64,000 bases of DNA from positions 516,815 through 580,814 of the forward strand of contig NZ_HG005141.1 of assembly GCF_000455265.1 (NCBI RefSeq). The letters are read 5' to 3'. The notes beneath the pieces were generated by a model. That model did not search any database and was not told the DNA's origin. It saw only the letters and a list, made by a program, of their open reading frames with translations. Below, one piece after another: positions 27,270 through 37,019 of this stretch. Each line of letters opens with the position of its first letter. Position 1 is the stretch's first letter. The position numbers and the translations under genes were made by a program. This DNA comes from Paenibacillus antibioticophila. Its GTDB lineage: Bacteria > Bacillota > Bacilli > Paenibacillales > Paenibacillaceae.

Positions 27270-27785
27270 CTAGGCATCCCGTTGCTGCTCTATCAGATAA
27301 AAGAGATAGTCCGTCGGCACCCCGGCATAACCCTGCTGTCTCAGCATTGCTGTTATATTCCCCCGGTGATAGGTCCCGTGATTGACCACGTGCTGCAGGA
27401 TATCAGAGAAAAGGGTATCAAGAGAACCGTGTCTCGGATGTGTGATGGTCATCGCCCTATTCAAATCTGGTGTGCGCGTCAGCAAATCACGGAACTGTTC
27501 CGTAACATCAGCAAACAATTGCTGCATATCTTCGACGCTCTTCCCTTGCGTCTCCTCAGTCCAACCCGGGATTTTCGGAAAAATCTCCTCATTCGGAAGT
27601 TCTGAGAGCACGGCCATATAAAGCCGTTCAAACATATACATATGCCCCAGCGTTTGGGCTACGGACGGGAACACACTCGTCACCTCTGCATGGAACACTT
27701 CCTCCGGAAGCTGCTTTAGGTGGGCAAATAGCTGGTCGTTCGCCCAGACATGGTATTCGTATTGCCTTTTCGGGTCTTGATTCAT
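27270..27785 (-). CDS. DinB-family putative metal-dependent enzyme
   Basis: Four-helix-bundle DinB/YfiT-like protein (171 aa from the chosen start). Members may be thiol-transferases using bacillithiol. Three-His metal site is suggested by LGHMYM (early) and VVNHGTYHRGNIT (late). Start chosen at 27785 (MNQDPKRQ), where AAAGGGTG lies eight bases upstream; the frame extends to 27815. Confidence 0.85.
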   Translation of the reverse strand: MNQDPKRQYEYHVWANDQLFAHLKQLPEEVFHAEVTSVFPSVAQTLGHMYMFERLYMAVLSELPNEEIFPKIPGWTEETQGKSVEDMQQLFADVTEQFRDLLTRTPDLNRAMTITHPRHGSLDTLFSDILQHVVNHGTYHRGNITAMLRQQGYAGVPTDYLFYLIEQQRDA

Positions 27786-27854
27786 CTTGGATTCACCCTT
27801 TCCTTTATTCACCATTCGACTACTAGAACCGCAGCCGCATTCCTAGCATATACC

Positions 27855-28039
27855 CTATTCACTGACAACTGCTGTCAGCGAAGTTCAGTCGAAGTCGTCT
27901 TCGTAGCGTAGTATTTCATGAACCATCCAGATGCAAGTGGGTCAAACGTAAAAACACCTCTTCCCACTTGAACTCTGTGATCATGATTATACAAGTTTAG
28001 TATAATATACCACAGCTTAATAGCGGGTGAAGAGGTGTT
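27855..28039. other. Non-coding stretch with several small inverted repeats
   Basis: The gap 27786-28054 has no gene I can support. It holds ctgaca-actgc-tgtcag, cgaag-tcgt-cttcg, caagtggg ... cccacttg (27935-27972) and aacacctcttc ... gaagaggtgtt (27954-27964 with 28029-28039). The last two could be ends of a small degenerate element next to the MITE. Confidence 0.5.
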
Positions 28040-28054
28040 ATCAAATCCATATAA

Positions 28055-28253
28055 CTATATAAGTTGAACTAAAGATTGTACACTGGAGGCAACGTGTGAA
28101 GTGTGCTTACGATCGCTGTTGTTCGCGGATTTCTTTAATTGAACGAAGATATTATACGGTAGAAATCCACTCACAAAGGCGAACGCTTACGCTTCTTCAG
28201 CACACTTCACACTTATGCCCTTTCTGTGCATTTTTCTAGTTCAACTTATATAG
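28055..28253. mobile_element. MITE-like element, 199 bp, with perfect 17-bp terminal inverted repeats
   Basis: ctatataagttgaacta (28055-28071) and its exact reverse complement (28237-28253) bound a 199-bp non-coding segment. A second inverted repeat lies inside (gtgtgaagtgtgct near 28094 with agcacacttcacac near 28199), so the whole element is largely palindromic. No transposase is encoded, which fits a miniature inverted-repeat element mobilised in trans. Its right end overlaps the 3' end of the ABC ATPase gene and supplies that gene's last codons and stop. Confidence 0.82.
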
Positions 28254-29986
28254 CCTGTTGCAGGGACCGCAAGCCAATGACCTTGGCTGACTTCGACAAA
28301 ATGAGATTGATTCAAATTGTAAGGGTCCTCTTGATCCAGCACTCGAATTGACTCCTTTGTATCTGAAAGCCTCACACCAGGATTAGGCACAGGCACTGCA
28401 GACAATAAGGAACGAGTATATTCGTGCAGCGGATTGGCATATAGCTCCTCGCTGTCCGCCAACTCGACCATTCTTCCCTTGTACATGACCGCTACCCGGT
28501 CGCTGATTTGCTTGACCACAGCCAAATCATGAGCAATGAACAGATACGTCAGCCCCAGCCGCTGCTGCAGATCCTCCAGCAGCTTGACGATCTGGGCCTG
28601 AATCGATACGTCGAGCGCTGACAGGGGCTCATCGCACACGATAAGTTCCGGTTCTACCGCCAATGTCCGGGCGATTCCGATCCGTTGCCGTTGTCCGCCG
28701 GAGAACTCGTGCGGGTAACGCATGGCGTGGGAAGGCTCAAGTCCGACGAGTTCGAGCAGTTCCTCTACCCGGCGCTGCCGCTCCCGTTTGCCCTTCGCCA
28801 TCCCGTGCACATTGAGCGACTCTCCAATAATGTCGGCAATGCGCATGCGCGGGTTGAGCGATGCATAGGGGTCCTGAAAGATGATTCCCATATGTCTGCG
28901 CATGGTCTTCATTTCCGAACGGTTAAGATAGTTCAAGGGAATCCCCTTGAACAGCACCTCTCCGCCCGTCCATTCATTCAGACGAAGAATGCTTCGCCCC
29001 ATCGTCGACTTGCCGCTTCCCGATTCGCCTACAATGCCCAGCGTCTCGCCGGCGTTCAGTTGAAAGCTGATATTGTCTACCGCTTTCAGTACCCTGCCCC
29101 TGCCCATATCAAAATATTGCTTTAACGCATGCACCTGTAGTAACGGAGGCTCACCCTCCGGCTGCTGCCTGCCTCCCTGCCGAGCCGCCTTCGGTGCGTC
29201 CAGTCTAGGCAAGGCATCCAACAATCGCCGGGTATAAGGATGCTGAGGGGAAGCAAACAATTCTGCCGTTGTGCCCGATTCCACAATCTCCCCCTCTTTC
29301 ATAACGATCACCCGGTCACAGAAGCCGGCCACTACACCCAGATCATGGGTGATCAGAACAATGGCCGTCCCCAGTTCCTGCTGCAGCTTCTTCATTTCGT
29401 CCAGAATTTGCGCCTGGATGGTCACATCAAGTGAAGTCGTCGGCTCGTCTGCAATAAGCAGAGACGGATTACAGGCCATAGCAATGGCAATCATGACCCG
29501 TTGCCGCATGCCTCCCGAGAACTCATGAGGATATTGATTATAACGAAGCTCACTATCCCGAATGCCGACCATTTCCAGCATCTTGACGGCTTCCTTCCTC
29601 GCTTCGGATCTGCTCAAACTCCGATGGCGAATCAACCCCTCCTCAATTTGCGGCCCTACGCGCATCGTAGGGTTCAAAGAGGACATCGGGTCCTGGAATA
29701 TCATCCCGATATCGCGCCCGCGGACCTGCTCCATTTCCCGGTCTGACTTATCCGTCAAGCTCTCTCCCCGGAACATGATGCGTCCTTCCTTCACCATCGC
29801 AGGCGGAGACGGAAGAAGCCCCATAATAGCGCGAGCGGTAACACTCTTGCCGCTGCCCGATTCACCTACAATGCCCAGCGTCTCGCCCGCTCGCACTTCG
29901 AAGCTGACATCCCGCACCGCTTGAACCTCGCTATCTCTTCCATAGAACGAAACCGACAATCCATCGACGCTCAACAATACGTTCAT
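28241..29986 (-). CDS. Fused dipeptide/oligopeptide ABC ATPase (DppD-DppF in one chain)
   Basis: Two complete ATPase domains in one polypeptide. Domain 1 (~1-270): Walker [10 protein letters not shown], signature SGGMRQR, Walker B LLIADEPT. Domain 2 (~285-560): [24 protein letters not shown], each followed by an oligopeptide-type C-terminal region. Such fusions occur in GsiA/YejF-type transporters. Start at ATG 29986, preceded by AGGTGG; an in-frame GTG at 29995 also exists. The last residues (YIS) and stop come from the terminal repeat of a MITE, so the natural C-terminus is slightly altered. Divergent from the permease genes at 30160. Confidence 0.9.
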   Translation of the reverse strand: MNVLLSVDGLSVSFYGRDSEVQAVRDVSFEVRAGETLGIVGESGSGKSVTARAIMGLLPSPPAMVKEGRIMFRGESLTDKSDREMEQVRGRDIGMIFQDPMSSLNPTMRVGPQIEEGLIRHRSLSRSEARKEAVKMLEMVGIRDSELRYNQYPHEFSGGMRQRVMIAIAMACNPSLLIADEPTTSLDVTIQAQILDEMKKLQQELGTAIVLITHDLGVVAGFCDRVIVMKEGEIVESGTTAELFASPQHPYTRRLLDALPRLDAPKAARQGGRQQPEGEPPLLQVHALKQYFDMGRGRVLKAVDNISFQLNAGETLGIVGESGSGKSTMGRSILRLNEWTGGEVLFKGIPLNYLNRSEMKTMRRHMGIIFQDPYASLNPRMRIADIIGESLNVHGMAKGKRERQRRVEELLELVGLEPSHAMRYPHEFSGGQRQRIGIARTLAVEPELIVCDEPLSALDVSIQAQIVKLLEDLQQRLGLTYLFIAHDLAVVKQISDRVAVMYKGRMVELADSEELYANPLHEYTRSLLSAVPVPNPGVRLSDTKESIRVLDQEDPYNLNQSHFVEVSQGHWLAVPATGYIS

Positions 29987-30077
29987 GCTGCCCACCTGCG
30001 CTTCACTATAATTTCACCACGGATAGATGGCCTACGGCCAACCAACCTTAATTTAATTTTCTCAAGAAAATAAACAA

Positions 30078-30107
30078 TTGACATGTATCGTTCTCTAAAA
30101 ATATACT
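30078..30107 (+). promoter_or_regulatory. Candidate sigma-A promoter of the peptide ABC operon
   Basis: TTGACA (30078-30083), 18 nt, TATACT (30102-30107), about 50 bases before the first permease start. A perfect -35 and a 5-of-6 -10 support it. Confidence 0.75.
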
Positions 30108-30159
30108 ATACGCATCGGAATTATACAATTTAATTTTTCTTGGAGGGGAGGTGAAGCGA

Positions 30160-31605
30160 ATGAAGGGTCAAATCGCCACAGAAACAACCCGTAATTCTAC
30201 GAACATTACCAATATGTTAGCCATATCCTTTCGCAAAATGCTGCAACAACCCGTCTATCGCCTGTTGTTATGGATAGCTGGAGCGCCCTTTATGATCATT
30301 CTCTGGATTGCGCACCGAATCCGCCTTGTGAAGGAAAACCGCCACGGAGTGTCTAGCCTCATCTTGCAGGAGCTGCAGGACCAAGGAGTCCCGGAGCAGC
30401 TTGAACAGAAGGCCCGGGAGCAGCTTGCCCGTAAGCATGCCTTCTTTCAAACGACGATTCCTCAGGAGGAATTGGAGAAAGAGGCGCGCAGCTTGGCCCA
30501 GATTCGGCTTAAAGAAATCCTGGCTGAACGGACCCATGAGGATGGTCTTGCTCCATCAGCCGATCTGGCCAGCACCTATCACCGGCTACTCGGGCGTCCT
30601 GAATGGATCGTGCTTTCCGTTCTTCTTGGATGGCCGCTGTATGTATTGATGGCCCTATTCGCCAACCCTTACCTCAGATATGTATTGGAAAGACTTGTCA
30701 TGGCCCTTGGCGTCATTATCGGCGTGGCTTTCCTGGTGTTCACCATACTCTATATTTCACCGATGAACCCTGCAGCCTCCATGCTGGGAGAGACGGCCAC
30801 CGCAGAGCAAATTGCTGCCTTTAACCAGCTGCATGGGCTGGATCAGCCTTATTTCATTCAGCTGTGGCATTCATTGAAGGGCATCCTTACCTTCGATCTT
30901 GGCCGATCATTTGTCGGCAATGAATCCGTCACAACTGCGATGGCGAACAAATTTCCCGTCACCTTGACCTTGACGGTGATATCAACACTTTTAGCCATTA
31001 TCATCGCTTTACCGATCGGCATTATCTCAGCCACACGGCCCAATTCGGTCTTTGATTACACCTTTATGTTCATTGCCTTGCTAGGCTTGTCCATTCCGAA
31101 TTTTTGGCAGGGGCTGATCTTTATTCTTAACTTCTCCATCAAGCTGTCCTGGCTCCCTGCTACTTACAGCCCCGGCAACTGGTTGTCTGCCCTGATGCCG
31201 ATCGTAGTGCTTGGTACAGGTTTTACAGCTTCCGTAGCCCGCATGACTCGTTCGTCGATGCTCGAGATTATTCATGAAGACTACATCATGACGGCACGCG
31301 CCAAAGGACTGCCCCGAAACCGGGTGTTATGGAGACATGCGGTGACCAATGCGCTAATCCCAATCGTTACCGTGATCGGCCTGCTGTTCGGCGGTCTGCT
31401 CGGCGGAGCGGCGGTAACCGAAAAAGTGTTCAACATTAGCGGGATCGGGAGCTACATTGTAGACCGGCAATTTATTCCCGACATCCCAAGCATCATGGGC
31501 GGTGTGGTCTATACAGCGATTGCCATATCCATCGTCAATGTCATTGTGGATTTGCTGTACGCCTTTATCGATCCGCGCATTCGTTCCAAGATCAAACAAA
31601 ATTAA
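30160..31605 (+). CDS. DppB-type ABC permease with a long N-terminal extension
   Basis: The C-terminal ~300 residues are a normal DppB/OppB permease: YVLERLVMALGVIIGVAFLVF, the periplasmic DLGRSF motif, and the ATPase-coupling EAA-like region YIMTARAKGLPRNRVLWRHAVTNA. Before it lie about 175 extra residues with one TM (LWIAGAPFMIILWIAH), a charged helical stretch rich in Glu/Gln/Arg (~55-120) and another TM (WIVLSVLLGWPLYVLMALF). DppB proteins usually start at the first of the six core TMs. Start at 30160 behind GGAGG; the frame extends to a GTG at 30151. Confidence 0.88.
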   Translation: MKGQIATETTRNSTNITNMLAISFRKMLQQPVYRLLLWIAGAPFMIILWIAHRIRLVKENRHGVSSLILQELQDQGVPEQLEQKAREQLARKHAFFQTTIPQEELEKEARSLAQIRLKEILAERTHEDGLAPSADLASTYHRLLGRPEWIVLSVLLGWPLYVLMALFANPYLRYVLERLVMALGVIIGVAFLVFTILYISPMNPAASMLGETATAEQIAAFNQLHGLDQPYFIQLWHSLKGILTFDLGRSFVGNESVTTAMANKFPVTLTLTVISTLLAIIIALPIGIISATRPNSVFDYTFMFIALLGLSIPNFWQGLIFILNFSIKLSWLPATYSPGNWLSALMPIVVLGTGFTASVARMTRSSMLEIIHEDYIMTARAKGLPRNRVLWRHAVTNALIPIVTVIGLLFGGLLGGAAVTEKVFNISGIGSYIVDRQFIPDIPSIMGGVVYTAIAISIVNVIVDLLYAFIDPRIRSKIKQN

Positions 31606-31619
31606 AGCAGGTGTACCTT

Positions 31620-33128
31620 ATGGCTGTTCATTCTCTGAGAAAAAGCGATATTCAATTCCGGCTTAAGTCGCACTCTGAATATATGCAAGCCAGCTTCGCA
31701 GCGCTCGCATCCGCCGGGCTTGCCGTAATTCTCCTGGCCTCCGCTTATAGCGGCGATGGATTCAATCAACTGCTGGCCTATGCCGGCTATGCCTATTGCG
31801 GCTTTACGCTACTACAGGCATTCATATGGTATCGCATTCGTCAGGACTTGATTCGAAGCGGAAGCATTTCTCCCTATGTGAGATTACTGGGGTATCCGAT
31901 GATGCTTAGCTTTGCTACAGGCAATGTCTTCGCGGCAGCGGCGGCCTTTCACCTCGTCAAGCAGAAGAAGCATACCGCATACACCTTATCTGTTTACGCC
32001 CTGCTCGCTACGCTGCTGGTCATTGCGGTTACTGCACTGAATATGCTCAAGCCGTACGTCGCCAATGGCTTCATCTTCGGAGCACTGCTCCTGCTTCTCG
32101 CGGCAGGGCTGCAGCTCATCTCGCTGCTGCTGGCTTCCCGTCTGGACGAGGGGCGATTAAACCCTTATCTGATGTGGACGATCATCGTTTTGCAATGTAT
32201 TGCGGCGGTATCCGGCAATTTGTTCTCTCTTTTCGCAGGAATCCTGCTTCTTGCAAAGCTGCGGAATAAGGGCTACTCTGCCGGCTCCAGGTTCGGCGAG
32301 GTGCTGGAGCGAATATCGCATAACATGGCGGCCATGCTGGGCTTGCTCTTTGTCTCCGTGCTATTGTCGCTATCTATAACCAGCGTACTGACCTTTGATT
32401 ACAGTCTGGCTATCGACAATAATTACAGCGCTATTCTGCAATCGCCATCTGCCCAATACCCGCTGGGTACAGACAATTTCGGCCGTGATTTGTATACCCG
32501 CATCGTGCTGGGCGCTCGCATTTCATTATTCGTCGGATTTCTGTCCACCGCCATTCCGCTGGTCATCGGCGGCATGCTCGGCGCCTTATCCGGATATTAC
32601 GGGAAAAGGCTGGACAACTGGATTATGCGCTCTCTAGACATCCTGTACGCTATTCCAGGCATCCTGCTGGCCATTGCCATTATTGCTGCCTTCGGCGCGG
32701 GAACCATGAATCTGATTCTCGCATTAAGCGTGGGCTCCATTCCAAGCTATGCGCGAACCATGCGGGCCAATGTGCTCCAGGTGTCTACACTGGAATATGT
32801 CCAGGCGGCCAGAGCCTTCGGCTCCAGTGACTGGGTGATCCTAACCAAGCACATTCTGCCGAATGCCGCGGCTCCAATGATCGTGCAGTGTACCTTGACG
32901 ATCGGCACGGCTGTCATTTCAACGAGCAGCTTAAGCTTTCTCGGTCTGGGCGTAGAACCGCACATTCCGGAATGGGGCAATATTCTAAAGCTGGGCAGCG
33001 CTTATCTGGAGACTCATTCTTTTACTGCCATCTACCCAGGCCTTGCCATCATTCTTCTTGTGCTCTCTTTCAATTTTCTGGGCGACGGGCTGCGGGATGC
33101 GCTCGACCCTAAGATTAGCCGGAACTAG
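31620..33128 (+). CDS. DppC-type ABC permease with an N-terminal multi-TM extension
   Basis: The C-terminal ~280 residues match DppC/OppC: PLGTDNFGRDLYTRIVLGARISL and the coupling region YVQAARAFGSSDWVILTKHILPNAAAP. The first ~220 residues are an additional membrane region with about six hydrophobic segments and no family I recognise. A normal DppC is about 300 aa; this one is about 500. Start at 31620, eight bases after AGCAGG; a GTG nine bases upstream is less likely. The gene is 14 bases after its partner permease. Confidence 0.88.
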   Translation: MAVHSLRKSDIQFRLKSHSEYMQASFAALASAGLAVILLASAYSGDGFNQLLAYAGYAYCGFTLLQAFIWYRIRQDLIRSGSISPYVRLLGYPMMLSFATGNVFAAAAAFHLVKQKKHTAYTLSVYALLATLLVIAVTALNMLKPYVANGFIFGALLLLLAAGLQLISLLLASRLDEGRLNPYLMWTIIVLQCIAAVSGNLFSLFAGILLLAKLRNKGYSAGSRFGEVLERISHNMAAMLGLLFVSVLLSLSITSVLTFDYSLAIDNNYSAILQSPSAQYPLGTDNFGRDLYTRIVLGARISLFVGFLSTAIPLVIGGMLGALSGYYGKRLDNWIMRSLDILYAIPGILLAIAIIAAFGAGTMNLILALSVGSIPSYARTMRANVLQVSTLEYVQAARAFGSSDWVILTKHILPNAAAPMIVQCTLTIGTAVISTSSLSFLGLGVEPHIPEWGNILKLGSAYLETHSFTAIYPGLAIILLVLSFNFLGDGLRDALDPKISRN

Positions 33129-33240
33129 CCCTATTCCATCTTAACCTTCTATATATTCTTCTATGATCGCGGGATTTTCGTTGAATGAAGAATGTAGGTT
33201 AACTATAAAAACTTGTATATCATTCAGGAGGGGAAAACCA

Positions 33241-35081
33241 TGTCAAGTAAGCTTAAATTCGCAGCGCCACTTTTACTCAGTCTCTCTCTATTGCTCAGTG
33301 CTTGCACATTAACCACCAAAGATGACGCCGCAAGCTCGAATACCGGCAATAAGTCCGCCAATGAACCCGTAGTGTCCGTGGATACGACTCCGGTGGATAT
33401 CGAACTGCTGGGAATGAGCTCATCGGAGACCGATCTGAATATCGTGCGAGATCAATTATCCAAGAACGGGTTTAACGTCAAATTAAATATTCAGCCAGAC
33501 TACGGCAGCTTCAAAACCCAGCAAGACGCCGGAAATTATGATATCGCATTGTCCAGCTGGACGACCGTAACAGGAAATCCCGATTATGCCGTACGCTCCT
33601 TGTTCATCACCGGCGGTGACTACAGCATTCTCTCCAATCCGGAGATTGACGCTTTGATTAACGAGGCGTCCACCCAGACCTCGGATGAGTATCAGGCCAC
33701 CTATAAAGAGTTCGAGGAGAAGCTAGTCTTTGAAAATGCCTATATTGCTCCTTTGTTCAGCTCCTTGAAATCTCAGGTCTTTAATAAAGAAGTGCTCAAT
33801 CAGGATAGTGTCCGCATCTCCAAATCCCGCTCCTTGCCTTGGGAAGAGCTGGACTATAATGATACATCCAAGCGCTCCACCGAGCCGCTATTGCTGCAAT
33901 CATCAACGCCAACTTTAACTTCTCTCGATCCGATCAAGGGGAATGACGGCTCCATCAATATTATCAATACCAATCAGTATGTAAGAATCGTGAATCTGAC
34001 GGATGACGACAAGGTCACTTCGGAAGGCTCTCTGTCTCTTAATCATGTCATTGGGGAAGGCAACTCGGACTACTACTTTATTCTTCGTGACGATATTACC
34101 TTTGCCAAGATTCAAGATAAGAAGGTCGTTGATTCCGGTGAACGGGTAGGCGCGAATGATGTGATCTTCTCCCTGCTGCGCGCCAAGGACAAGGACTCCG
34201 TGCCTGATCACAGAACCTACACGCTGCATGAGCATATTCAGAATGTAGAGCTGGTTACGGACATTGCGGCACTGGAGAGTCAAACGGTCTCCGGCGGCAG
34301 CGGAACCGTCAAGAGTGCTCTGGAGAGTGGATTAGACGTAGGAATTACTCAACTGGTAGCTGATAAGAATGAGGCAAATCATCAAGAAGGCAAATATCAG
34401 GTGATCAAGCTGACGACTACAGAACCTTTCCCGCAAGTCCTAAACTATCTGGCGCATCAGTCGGCAGGTATCGTGTCCGAAAAACAGGTGAAAGCCATCA
34501 ATACCTATGATGTGGCCGCATTCGATGTGAATAAGGACATTCCTTACGGCGATCAGAACACCGTTACCGAAGGCAATCAATATAACAACACACTGTACAC
34601 AAGCGGACCTTACATTTTAGCCCATAAAAATGATTATGAAGCTACTTTCTACAAAAATCCGGGCTACATGAAGGGAACCGAGCACGAGCCGCGTATTGAG
34701 ACCATTAAGGTTAAATTTATCAAGGATGCGGACAGCGCTCTGTCTGCTCTGCGAAGTGGTGAAATCCACCTCTATTACGGAGTAAGCGAGACCAAATTTG
34801 ATGTTATAAAAAGCGACAGCAAGCTAACTCTTCAGACGATCCCGAGCAATGCTGTGAGTTATCTGCTGTTCAACACCAGCAACCGTCCGGTAGCGGACAG
34901 CGCAGACCTGCGCAAAGCCGTACTGTATTCCATCAATCAGGATGAGTTCCTGGCCTACTATGGCGGCAACAAGTTCAAAGCAACCTCCACACTCAGCCCG
35001 CTGGTACAGACAGGACTCGAGCTGGTTGCCGACCCGGCCAAAGTGAAGGAGCACCTGCAAGCCTATCAGGCCGGCAAGTAA
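33241..35081 (+). CDS. Peptide-type ABC substrate-binding lipoprotein, circularly permuted
   Basis: Family-5 (DppA/OppA-like) binding protein, lipoprotein signal with lipobox LLSAC (Cys near residue 22). The order of its parts is changed. Residues ~45-190 (IVRDQLSKNGFNVKLNI; NYDIALSSWTTVTGNPDYAV; NPEIDALINEAS; AYIAPLFSSL) are what normally forms the last third of such proteins. The normal first part (TLTSLDP; YYFILRDDITFAK; VGANDVIFSLLRAKD) comes only after ~residue 220, and the chain ends after the segment that usually precedes the C-terminal lobe (FIKDADSALSALRSGEIHLYYG; LRKAVLYSINQDEF). The frame is uninterrupted. GGAGGGG precedes ATG 33241. Co-transcribed with the permeases. Confidence 0.88.
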
Positions 35082-35177
35082 CTTTAGTTATTAACTATAT
35101 GCTGAAAATAGACCCGAGAGGCGCCCATGGGGCGTCTCTTGAGTCTCCTGCAAATTCAGTCGGGAGGGAAGCTGCTC

Positions 35178-35681
35178 ATGAGCACATCATCACAGCTGGA
35201 GAAGATCAGACTATCGCAATGGGACGCGCTATCGTTGGAATCATTGCTGTCTCTCGGATGGACCGAAGAACAAATTCTCAATCATATCCATGAGGGAACA
35301 CTGCCGATAGATACTAGCCCGTTCAAGTTCGACTATGTGTCTTTATCAACCTGGATCAGAGCCAACGAAGCCGAATTCAAACGTGTGTTAAAAGAAGGCT
35401 ATCAAATCAAGTACAATACGATTCGCGGCATCAGCAGCTGGATTAAACTGGCTTTGAAGGTTGAGGCAGAACTCGTTCTGGACCCTGGACAAGAGGCCGT
35501 TACCGCCAGATTGACACCGCAAGAGGCTGATCGGCTAGCCTCCGTCCTTTCCCTGGGCTGGACGATCATACCCGGTTCTGAAGCTTCGAATCCGATAGAT
35601 CAGCAAGCCGAGAGCGATGCTCGTTCACTCTTTCGGATCGTCCTCTCTCCTCCTAAAAACACCCCCGCAGCCGGCGCTTAA
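35178..35681 (+). CDS. Unknown 167-aa protein at the end of the peptide ABC operon
   Basis: No family recognised. Soluble, mostly helical, with two LSLGW motifs (SLLSLGWTEEQ near residue 20 and SVLSLGWTIIPG near 130), suggesting an internal duplication of a small helix-turn unit. GGGAGGG precedes ATG 35178. It lies 96 bases after the binding protein and shares its terminator, so a role with this transporter is likely but unproven. Its final codons lie inside the terminator stem. Confidence 0.72.
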   Translation: MSTSSQLEKIRLSQWDALSLESLLSLGWTEEQILNHIHEGTLPIDTSPFKFDYVSLSTWIRANEAEFKRVLKEGYQIKYNTIRGISSWIKLALKVEAELVLDPGQEAVTARLTPQEADRLASVLSLGWTIIPGSEASNPIDQQAESDARSLFRIVLSPPKNTPAAGA

Positions 35682-35708
35682 CGCCGACCGCGGGGGTGCT
35701 TCGTTTAT
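35660..35708 (+). terminator. Terminator overlapping the end of the 167-aa gene
   Basis: cacccccgc-ag-ccggcg-cttaa-cgccg-acc-gcgggggtg, followed by a T-rich stretch. The stop codon of the gene (TAA, 35679-35681) sits in the loop, so the 5' arm of the stem encodes the last residues. Confidence 0.88.
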
Positions 35709-35739
35709 TGACCCATACTCTACTGCTCTTTCTGCAGCA

Positions 35740-36192
35740 TCAATCCTGCTTATATTGCTCCTTCAGTATGCCTGAGCCGATTCCGCCGCCCAGCATACCA
35801 ATTAACGAGCCGAAATTCCAAAAGTATGAGCTCCCCTGTAATGCAATCTCCAGCGGTGTTACTTTGTTTAACAGGAGGACCCCCAGCTTGATGACCAACA
35901 AAGCAAAGCCTGCCAAGAACAGGACATCAAAGGCAAATTTCATCCTCGGATAGGCCAATTGCCTGCTTTCCTTGATCACCTTTTTTGCCAACTCTTCGTC
36001 GCTCTTTAATAGCTCATCAATCGTAACCCCAAAAAGATCGCTAATTTTAATAATGATCTCAATGCTGGGATAGTTCTGCCCATTCTCCCATTTCGAAACC
36101 GACTGCCGGCTCACAAACAGCTTCTCCGCCAGCTCCTCTTGGGACCAGCCTTTCTTGCTTCTCTCCGTTTTTAATTTTTCTGCAAAGATCAT
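35740..36192 (-). CDS. XRE-family HTH regulator with two C-terminal TM segments
   Basis: An N-terminal helix-turn-helix (~5-60; WSQEELAEKLFVSRQSVSKWENGQ) is followed by a short linker and two hydrophobic segments (~85-105 and ~120-140), a common layout for membrane-associated XRE regulators in Firmicutes. Target genes are unknown. No partner membrane protein is encoded beside it. Confidence 0.87.
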   Translation of the reverse strand: MIFAEKLKTERSKKGWSQEELAEKLFVSRQSVSKWENGQNYPSIEIIIKISDLFGVTIDELLKSDEELAKKVIKESRQLAYPRMKFAFDVLFLAGFALLVIKLGVLLLNKVTPLEIALQGSSYFWNFGSLIGMLGGGIGSGILKEQYKQD

Positions 36193-36276
36193 AGCAGCAA
36201 CTGCCTTTCCGCAATTTATATGTCTATGATGATTAGCCGGATGCGATAAGTAAAGAACGCCGTCGTTGCACGGGCC

Positions 36277-36293
36277 TGCAACCTAAGGTTGCA
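36277..36293. repeat. 17-bp palindrome
   Basis: tgcaacc-taa-ggttgca, with further gcacgg/gcctgc repeats either side, between the YdeI-like gene's stop and the XRE gene's start. It could be a weak terminator hairpin (no T-run) or an operator of the XRE regulator. Confidence 0.45.
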
Positions 36294-36328
36294 CGGCCTG
36301 AATTCCGCTAACATAGGTCCTTCAAATC

Positions 36329-36898
36329 TTAATAATCGAGCAGCCGTCCCTGATCATGCCATTGACCGTACATTTTGTTTTCTCTCGTGCTTGCTATGAA
36401 TTTCTCCAGCCTGCTCTTGAATAATTCCGGTTGATTCTTGTAGCTTTGGATCGTATCGATCCGAATTCTTCTATAAAGCTCTGGAAATGCCCTGAAATTC
36501 TGATACATTTGCTCGTCTTCCTGTAATTTTTGCTCAATTGCCTCGTCTATCTGAAATGAGCCGGAATCCATAGCAGGAAGAACTCTTCTTCCTTCATCCG
36601 TCATGAGGCCCAGCTTTTCGAGGCGGCGGGCGCGTTCCTTGTTCAGCTCCGTCCATGAGCTTTTTTTAGTTCTAGGGGACAGTCTCTGCGCCAGCTCCGT
36701 TTCAGAAATTTTCTTCTTGACTCCATCAATCCACCCGAAGCACAAGGCTTCCTCGACGGCGTCCAAATATAACAACTTATCAGGAGCAGGCGTCATGCTC
36801 ACCACAACCCAGCAACATTTGGCTGTCCTGCAATGGTCCTGCAGCCAATTCCTTAGATCCTCTCTTGACCTTGCGGGAATTAAATTTTCGATTTCCAT
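36329..36898 (-). CDS. YdeI/OmpD-associated family protein
   Basis: A 189-aa cytosolic protein of the YdeI/OmdA family (conserved CFGWIDGVKKKI and QRLSPRTKKSSWTELN). Members are linked to cationic peptide or bacteriocin tolerance in a few species, but the biochemical role is unknown. C-terminal segment has the usual YKNQPELFKSRLEKFI helix. Monocistronic. Confidence 0.82.
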   Translation of the reverse strand: MEIENLIPARSREDLRNWLQDHCRTAKCCWVVVSMTPAPDKLLYLDAVEEALCFGWIDGVKKKISETELAQRLSPRTKKSSWTELNKERARRLEKLGLMTDEGRRVLPAMDSGSFQIDEAIEQKLQEDEQMYQNFRAFPELYRRIRIDTIQSYKNQPELFKSRLEKFIASTRENKMYGQWHDQGRLLDY

Positions 36899-36957
36899 AG
36901 CGAGCGTAGTGGTCCTTTCTTAGACGAATTAATTTTCTACATCATACCTTCTCTATA

Positions 36958-36995
36958 AAAGAAAATAAACGGACGCCGGTAGAATACCGACGCCA
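36958..36995 (-). terminator. Terminator of the Mef-like efflux gene
   Basis: On the minus strand ggcgtcggta-ttc-taccggcgtc pairs fully only if G-U pairs are allowed, so it is stable as minus-strand RNA, and is followed by gtttattttcttttat. Confidence 0.72.
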
Positions 36996-37019
36996 GTCTT
37001 CAGATTAGATGTTCCAATG

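Noticed and set aside
27950..28260. CRISPR-like or small RNA array between DinB and the ABC gene
   Set aside because: The repeats are inverted, not regularly spaced direct repeats, and there are no spacers or cas genes. A MITE fits better.
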